Below are positions 58,034 through 64,000 of a stretch of DNA of 64,000 nucleotides, in pieces. The notes under the pieces are model-generated. The model worked only from the letters and a program-made list of their open reading frames with translations, was not told the origin of the DNA and ran no database searches. Made by a program: the position numbers and the translations under genes. The stretch lies in NCBI GenBank assembly GCA_963693085.1, contig OY856409.1, forward strand, positions 1,332,388,415 through 1,332,452,414. Reading direction: 5' to 3'. The stretch is from Alisma plantago-aquatica. Lineage: Eukaryota > Streptophyta > Magnoliopsida > Alismatales > Alismataceae. Positions within the stretch are counted from its first letter, which is position 1. Every line of letters begins with the position of its first letter.

Positions 58034-60246
58034 TGTTGGTATGTATGCCCTGAGAGCCAATCATGGGACGATTGGTGGGATACATTAAGATTGATTTGAT
58101 AAACATCAAAGGCAAGCTTCTAATTCTTTCTGGTTCAGTCATATGAGATAATGATAGAACAGATTGAATGTCTAGAGAATGACAGTACTCAATGACGTAT
58201 GCTTTTAGGTTCAGGACCTGAAAGATGAGATCATACGGATGCTAAAGAGTTTGTACATTCTTATTATGTCCCTAGTCGGATGTCATTGTGGAAGGTAGAT
58301 AGACAACAATGACACACAAGACTAGATTGTGGTGTTGGTTGATGACAGAATCTCATTAGTCATGATATGGAGATATCAAACCAAACACATAGGTACTTGT
58401 TAGAGAACAAGTGTACTGGACAGACCCACTGTGAGTTTGACACATGGAACCATGACATGGTAGTCACAGTCAGTTCTCACAGTGATGGTGGTGAGTGTGA
58501 TTCTTTTACCTGAAATCACTACACTCAACACGTGTCGTTGGGTACACTTTGACATCATCAAACGCAGTCCTGAAACATGGTTGTTATAAAGGTGATGATT
58601 GGGTGGCTTTGACACATGGGCTTTTAAGGAGTGATAGATATGGGATTTGTCCCTCCTGAGGGAGTTTGATATCTATGGTCACTTGATAAGTAGGATTGAG
58701 ATAGGCGTGCGCACGCATGTGTGAATCAGTATGTGATATTGATGTCACACATCTCCTCCAATCTACTCTGAGATCAAGAAAGTGAATGAATGTTGTCAGG
58801 ATGACTATTCCATGCCTTGAGTTCTTTCGGGATATCAGTGACAAAGGAATTATACATTCACTGTAACACCATTCACGGATTGTAGGATTGAAAGTTGTTC
58901 TCCAACTTTCCTTTTCACTTGGGTAGCATTGATGTGTGACTAGGCACCGCTCTTTGCTTGTGAAGTCATAAGTGTTATGGACTTTCACTGCCAACGTGAA
59001 ATGGGCATGCAGGGTCACACACATAGGATTTAACCTGGAAGAGTAGTTTATCCACAAACGATGTTTAGACTGATTGCTAAAGGAGTTTAGTAGTTCAATT
59101 AAACACTCAATCAATTGATAGCTCAATATCATAGTGTTCAAGGTGTTGGACCGATTGATTAGAGTATCGGATTGATTGAAACTGCAATTGACTGATTTTG
59201 CGCAGTCTGCACTCCCAACCGATCGGCTCATATGATGAACCGATCGGCTCATATGATGAACCGATCGGCTCAGATTGGTGAGTCGATCGGCTCAGGACAG
59301 GCTGAATCGACTGGTTCAAGGGTTGAACCGATCGACTCAACTGGTCCAAACGAGCGAGTTGGGAAAGTCAGGTTGGTGAGAAATTTCTCTTCGTTTCACT
59401 TGTCCAATTTGATTGGAACAAGGATTGGTATTTGGATCAATTCGAAACAAAAGAGGAAAAGTCAATCGGGAACTAACCAGGGCAGTGAACCGATCGGCTC
59501 AGGTGTCCCAACCGACCGGTTCAGGTGTGAACCGATCGGCTCAGGTCCCCAACCGACCGATTCATGCATGAAACGATCGGTTCAGCTGGCGCAATTGGTT
59601 GTTTTATGGAAATTTCGGACCCTTCTACTCCTGCTTTAGTCCTGCATTGCCTGGGGCAGAGAACTCTGACCCTGACCCCACCTATATATAGAGGGGTATT
59701 GGGGGTTTCTCAAGTACAACTCAGAACACCAGTTGCTCTGTAAAGTTGTCGTTCTCTCTGGTTGTGGGTAACCAAGAGAGCCCGAGCAAGTGCTACCCGA
59801 TAAGGGAGGCGCAGTAAGGGAAAGACAACTGCAGAAAGGCGACTGGTGGCAGGAGAGTATGTCGGTGACTAGTACGCCGACAGGAGGGTACGACTCCTTC
59901 CGGTGCCTTGTACCACAAGGCGATCGGAGTTCCAGGTGGTCCGTGTGGACTACTACAGAGGCGGGAGATTTCTGCCGCTCGGAGGACAGTTGTCGATCTG
60001 TCAGTCCGGGTGCGACCAGGAGTTGTTAGTCCAGGTGTGACCAGGAGCTGCACAGACATCGTCCAAGACCGAAGGTGAAGACCGCACTAGCTGCGAGGTA
60101 ATGCCGCCGAGCAAGCCTCGGGACAAGGTACGCCTCTACAAACCATCCTTCCTACTGTATAGACGTTGACGCGATTCCTTCGTTCTGGGTTTGGGGAGAA
60201 AAAATTTTGTTTCCGCTGCCTTCTCTACCTCCCCTAAAACCCAACA
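58034..60246 (+). mobile_element. 2213-bp solo LTR inside the hAT transposase exon
   Basis: It starts TGTTGGTATG and ends AAAACCCAACA, with terminal TGTTGG/CCAACA. The 5-bp TSD is TGTTG (58029-58033) and TGCTG (60247-60251), one mismatch. Removing LTR and one TSD restores the local reading frame from PNAIV directly to DRDAG, which fixes both edges. A TATA box CTATATATAGAGG at 59682-59694 puts U3 first, so the LTR is plus-oriented. There is no internal region, so it formed by LTR-LTR recombination. The family is not identified. Confidence 0.88.
59216..59585. repeat. Palindromic CCGATCGG clusters in the solo LTR
   Basis: Two clusters, 59216-59345 and 59488-59585, hold about eleven copies of AACCGATCGGCTCA or variants (some as CCGACCGGTTCA). 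The core CCGATCGG is a perfect 8-bp palindrome, and the flanks extend it imperfectly (ATGA...TCAT). The clusters lie 100-470 bp upstream of the TATA box, in U3. The open frame across them (59232-59639) is a by-product. Confidence 0.88.
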
Positions 60247-62169
60247 TGCTGATCGCGATGCAGGTGATCCTTGTGAGTGGTGGGTTTGGAATGGAACAGG
60301 TGCCACTCATTTAAGAAAAGTGGCTATTCGCATCCTTTCTCAAACAACATCTGCAGGGGGTTATGAAAGAAACTGGAGCACTTTCAATCTGATACACTCC
60401 AAGAGAAGGAACAGACTTGGTGCAAACAGGTTGAGGGATCTTGTATACGTTCATTACAACATGCGGTTGAGGGCTAGAGCAATACGTGATGCCAACTACA
60501 AGGAAGTGGATTTTGCTGTTGTCCATGATCCCATTGGCACTGCATATACTTTTAACATTGAAAGACGTAGAGGACTGGAGGATGATTCAGAAAATCCTTA
60601 AGATGAATGGATGAATGAGATAGGCCGTCCTGTTCTTGATAGTTTAGATGGACGTCCAGATCCATATATAGAAGAGCAATTTGATGCAAATAATGGTGAT
60701 TATATTATTATTGATGCCCCGCCTGAAAGACTTGATCCTGAAGTTGCACATGTTAATACTGATATGGAAATCAATAGAGAAGTGGAAGAACAATTAGGTA
60801 GCTCAGATTCTTCTTCTTCTACATCAATCTAAGTCTTATGATGGTGGTAATGATGGTGATAATCGCAGCCAACGCTCTCCAGAATATCCTCCAGTTGTTG
60901 ATCCTCAAAATGATGACCGACCTTATGTTAGTCATGATGTTACTAGGGCTACACCTCCACAAGAACAGGGAAATGCCATGGCTGAAAAAAGATTTCAAAG
61001 AAGAAAAACTCAAACTGGGAAAGATTATAGCGGTGCACCTCCACCATATGCCAGTGCCACAATGCCGACAACTACAAGCCCATACCCCTACCCATGCAAT
61101 CCACAACCACAATATCATAGCCAAAGTGATTATCATTCTGATCTTGCTGATACAATGGATAGCATGAGCATATCTGACTCTCAATCTCAACATTCATTCG
61201 GAGATATGCTATTTGGGCAGACACTTCTATACCCATCTCAGCCCCAACATGGGTATCCTGGATATCATGTTGAACCACCACCAAGATTACAATTAGAACT
61301 TGGACCTGGTATGGGATATCACAAAGCATACTCTGTCCGTAGCCCTTATGGATGCTTTCGAGTGAACACCGAAGCATACTCTGGTGATGGAGGTCAAACA
61401 TGGAGTGGTGGGCATACTACAATTTATCCTATTGTCGGTGTTCCATTACAACCTCAAGCTCCTCAAACATGGGCTCCTCCTGCTTCTACAGCTACTCAAC
61501 CTCAAGCTCCTCGAGCAAGGGCACCTCCACCTGCTTCTACTCAACCTCCCTCCATTTCAGCAACAAAGGAAAAATATCTAAAAGATTTGGAAGAACATTT
61601 TCCGAAGTTTGGGATGTTGCAATTTACCAATCCTGAAGTGTATGAGGAACATGTTGTTTCATACAACAAGTCTTACAGAAGTTACATGACATGGGAGCAA
61701 TATGTGGCCCATATGAACAACATATCATATAGAGAACCAACGCGCCACTCAACATACAACTGATGTGAGTTAGTAATTTACTACGTTGTTATATGTTTGT
61801 TGTAAATTGAATATTATTGCATAAGTGTGTTAACATGAGTTTATAGATTGTGCGAGTAAAATTTCATATCTTAATTCTTGCATTTTGTCATCAATATCCT
61901 TCATCGAAATCTTCAAAAAAACAGGACACATTCCTTAACTCACACATGATTGACCCCCCCTCCACATACCCAATATAGAATTTTATTGCATAAAACGTTG
62001 CATCTAGGTGTTGAGACCACGCCTGTAAAATTTCATGATTTAATTCATTCATTTTGGCGTCGATATGGCCAGGATTGCATCTGTCGATATTTTTGTCGGT
62101 ATACCTGTAAATATCTATACCCAAGCTGTCGAAACGGCATCGGTATCGGTCATTTAATTCCTTGGTTTC

Positions 62170-63326
62170 ATGCCTGGAAGATCAACGACAGATGTTATTT
62201 TTCTAATAAGGAGGCTTATGGAGAAGTATACATAAAGCAAAAGACATCTTCATATGATTTTTATTGATTTGGAAAAGACTTATGATCGAGTATCTAGGGA
62301 AGTGTTATGGATGGTTTTGAAGAGAAAGGGTGTGCCAATCCAAAACATTGACTTGATTAAAGACATGTATGATAGCTCTACTGCAAGTGTGAAGACTCCT
62401 GGAGGAGAGACACCAACTTTTCCTATCACAGTTGGGGTACACCAAGGATCCACACTCAGCCCATCTTTGTTCATTCTTGTTATGGATGAGTTGACAAAGA
62501 ACGTCCAGGATGATAATCCTTGGTGTATGTTATTTGTTGATGATATTGTATTGATTGATGAAACTAAAGATGGATTGAATGATAAAGTTGAACTTTGGAA
62601 AAAGGCATTCGAATCAAATGGATTGATGATTAGTAGGAGCAAAACTGAGTATATGCATTGCAATTTCAGCCAATCTCGCAGTGTGAATGGTAGAGCCAAG
62701 TTGGACGGAGTAGACATACCAAAATGTGATAATTCCATTACTTGGGTTCTATTATTCAAATAGATGGGGATGTCAAAAATGACGTTTGTCACAAAATCAC
62801 TGCAGGATGGTTGAAATGGAGGAGTGCAACTAGAGTATTATGTAATCAGAAGATCCCTCTCAGATTAAAAAGCAAGTTTTAAAGAACTGCTATACGACCA
62901 GCCATACTCTATGGGAGTGAATGTTGGGCTGTGAAGAAACAAGGTCTCAACAAGATGAACGTGGTTGAAATGCGTATGCTGAGATGGATGTGTGGGAAGA
63001 CGAGAAATGACTATATCATGAATAAAGAGGGGGTAGCGAGCATTGAGGACAAGTTGCGTGAGGGCCGACTCAGATGGTATGGACATATACAACGCAGATC
63101 GACTAATGCGCCTATACGAAGTAATGCTATTGAGTCGAGCACAATTAATAGAAGAAGAGGAAGGCCTAAATGAACATAGGAAGAGCTTATAAAGAGAGAT
63201 TTTGAATCTTTACATCTTGACCAGAATATGACCCATAATAGAGCGGAATGGAAACGAAGGATCCATGTAGCCGACCCCAACATAGTTGGGACTGAGGCTT
63301 AGATGATGATGATGATTATGATGATA
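62170..63326 (+). pseudogene. LINE 2 piece 4: C-terminal reverse transcriptase and 3' end
   Basis: It resumes at ATGCCTGGAAGATCAACG, matching RSTTDAIF of LINE 1. The main frame (62254-62763) has [37 protein letters not shown] and [13 protein letters not shown]. The catalytic Asp pair is kept, but Ala before it is Val (FVDD). Later frames hold RPAILYGSE-like sequence and RMLRWMCGKTRNDYIMNKEG; a stop follows RRRGRPK (63173). The 3' UTR ends in the GAT-repeat tail at 63300-63326. Confidence 0.9.
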
Positions 63327-63550
63327 ATCAATATATTTGTCATGTGTATACATGGATATGTATGTAATATTTGCATGTGTATACACTATACACACATTGT
63401 ATCGTTTGAATTTAACCGATTTTTTCCCGAATATTTGACCAAGCTTTTATGAATCTTTATCAAACTTTATCTGCTTTTTTTGCAATTATTCATGAATGTC
63501 AAATTCCAAATCTCGTCGAATGAATCATGAATCCCAAATTTGCAACTATG

Positions 63551-63752
63551 TTCAGGAGTGAATGTTAGGCAATGATTAAAAGGGTGAAACAATAAATGTG
63601 GCATAAATGCACATGCTAAGATGGATGGGTGGGAAGACAAGGAAACATCACTTGAGAAATAGTTGTACAAGGGTCCTTTTCCATTCAGCTCAATCATGGA
63701 CATATTCTCAATGAGATATAAAGACTAAACTCTACTTGTAAGCTCTTCCTAG
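63551..63752. pseudogene. Two small decayed RTE LINE fragments, opposite orientations
   Basis: 63551-63660 (plus) resembles the LINE 2 stretch 62915-63025: GGAGTGAATGTT, then ATGCTAAGATGGATG and GGGAAGACAAG. 63672-63752 (minus) resembles the complement of the LINE 3' end, as seen at 26083-26170: TTTCCATTCAGCTC and TTGTAAGCTCTTCC. Both are too degraded to translate. Confidence 0.6.
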
Positions 63753-64000
63753 GGGTTGACATGGTTCGGAGTCTGGGTCGACCTAAAACCCAACCAAACT
63801 ACACATAGTGGATTAAAAAAATTTCAGACCAGACTTGAACTTTGACAAGACATAGATCATACTTGATCGCAAAAGTGTGGTAAAGTTTGGTCCAAAACCA
63901 ATAATATTGACTAATTACTACCGGTAAAGGTCAAAACTATAAAACAAGTCTACACAATGATCAATATTATGATGTCAACTATTGGTGATACTCAATTGAG
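63753..64000. other. Right edge: unassigned, possible transposon end
   Basis: GGGGTTGACATGGTTCGG near 63754, followed by GGTCGACCTAAAACCC, has the look of a hAT or MITE terminus, but the window ends before a partner end could be seen. No coding sequence. Confidence 0.25.

Larger units (their letters stand above)
55923..61763 (+). pseudogene. hAT transposase (BED, DUF659, hATC), disabled
   Basis: Exon 1 starts at ATG 55923: BED zinc finger (ICNYCKKTLGGGGITKFKRH), then DUF659 (YGVTLMCDGWTSGNRRQIIN; YWTPCAAHCIDLILKDMGS; TRFATNFLVLQSLK). Exon 2 is 57755-57885 (YYLNPRFQYSRTLGLN), and an intron follows at 57886-57978. Exon 3 (57979 on) carries LRQFRESTGCFGHPNAIV. It is cut by the solo LTR, then resumes with DRDAGDPCEWWVWNG and the hATC dimerisation region (VAIRILSQTTSAGGYERNWS, with the conserved Glu). 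A long Pro/Gln-rich tail ends at 61763. Breaks: TGA 56373-56375, TGA 57267-57269, TAA 60599-60601 and a frameshift near 60830. The exon 1-2 junction (about 57637-57754) is uncertain. It would cut and rejoin hAT DNA in the nucleus. Confidence 0.88.
54835..62161 (+). mobile_element. Autonomous-type hAT transposon, now defective
   Basis: The exact 8-bp TSD is TTGGTTTC (54827-54834 and 62162-62169), and LINE 2 coding homology resumes immediately after it. The element is 7.3 kb, 5.1 kb without the solo LTR and its TSD. Clear terminal inverted repeats are not obvious (left CTGCAAGGAAAG, right complement GGAATTAAATGACCG). Both subterminal regions are rich in TATCGGTATACCGG-type motifs, and the right arm is homologous to the non-autonomous elements at 1814 and 13834. 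It encodes a BED/DUF659/hATC transposase. Confidence 0.85.
29532..63326 (+). mobile_element. Full-length RTE LINE (LINE 2) split by three insertions
   Basis: A 17-bp TSD, ATCAATATATTTGTCAT, flanks the whole 33.8-kb interval (29515-29531 and 63327-63343). LINE sequence occurs in four pieces, 29532-30582, 31200-31245, 53771-54834 and 62170-63326, summing to about 3.3 kb, the usual size of a complete plant RTE. Each gap is a transposon with its own TSD, and the protein homology resumes at the expected point after each. The 3' end is GGCTTAGATGATGATGATGAT. Confidence 0.93.

Noticed and set aside
58034..58140. Intron start (TTG/GTATGT) in the hAT transposase
   Set aside because: The donor-like bases are the first bases of the solo LTR; the TSD and frame restoration explain the break better.
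59232..59639. 135-codon open frame in the solo LTR
   Set aside because: Made by CCGATCGG repeats in U3; repeats of Glu-Pro-Ile-Gly-Ser are a consequence of the DNA motif.

Overview
The window is repeat-rich nuclear DNA from a flowering plant; I cannot name the species. It holds plant-type Ty1/copia elements primed by initiator-Met tRNA, a Tekay/Del-like chromovirus with 4.3-kb LTRs, an Athila/Tat-like LTR with a tRNA-Asp-type primer site, plant RTE-clade LINEs ending in a GAT-repeat tail, and hAT transposons with 8-bp target-site duplications (TSDs). The only host-gene sequence I recognise is two exons of a family-51 peptidoglycan glycosyltransferase (11513-11903, minus strand).

Left part (1-16330). 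Remnants of a plus-strand copia element (1-1660) lead into a three-layer nest: an outer hAT element (1758-8465, TSD ACTCATAT), a second hAT-type element inside it (1814-7513, TSD GGTACAGGG), and a nearly intact minus-strand copia element inside that (2007-7179, TSD TATAC, 178-bp LTRs with unusual ends). 8466-11270 is mostly unassigned. After the glycosyltransferase exons come a decayed minus-strand copia (12122-13806) and the 5' part of a plus-strand copia (13807-16330) whose LTR holds an 862-bp non-autonomous hAT element.

Middle (16331-29531). An Athila-like LTR (16331-23969) is split by a minus-strand copia (17380-22795, TSD GTAAA) and is followed by primer site and gag. Then two direct repeats of about 670 bp (25146 and 28584) flank a 5'-truncated minus-strand RTE LINE (26022-28079, 14-bp TSD).

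Right part (29532-63326). One full-length RTE LINE of about 3.3 kb, bounded by a 17-bp TSD, is spread over 33.8 kb by three insertions. These are a 609-bp hAT MITE (30583-31191), a 22.5-kb chromovirus array LTR-internal-LTR-internal-LTR (31246-53765, one TSD GCAAG outside), and an autonomous-type hAT element (54835-62161, TSD TTGGTTTC). The hAT transposase gene is itself interrupted by a 2.2-kb solo LTR (58034-60246).

Almost all coding sequence is therefore transposon-derived. Most of it is disabled by frameshifts and by stop codons that look like C-to-T changes. The least expected signals are the copy-variable palindrome arrays in the chromovirus LTRs, a 53-codon reading frame kept in all three of those LTRs, copia LTRs with TA...GA ends, and the peptidoglycan glycosyltransferase exons.
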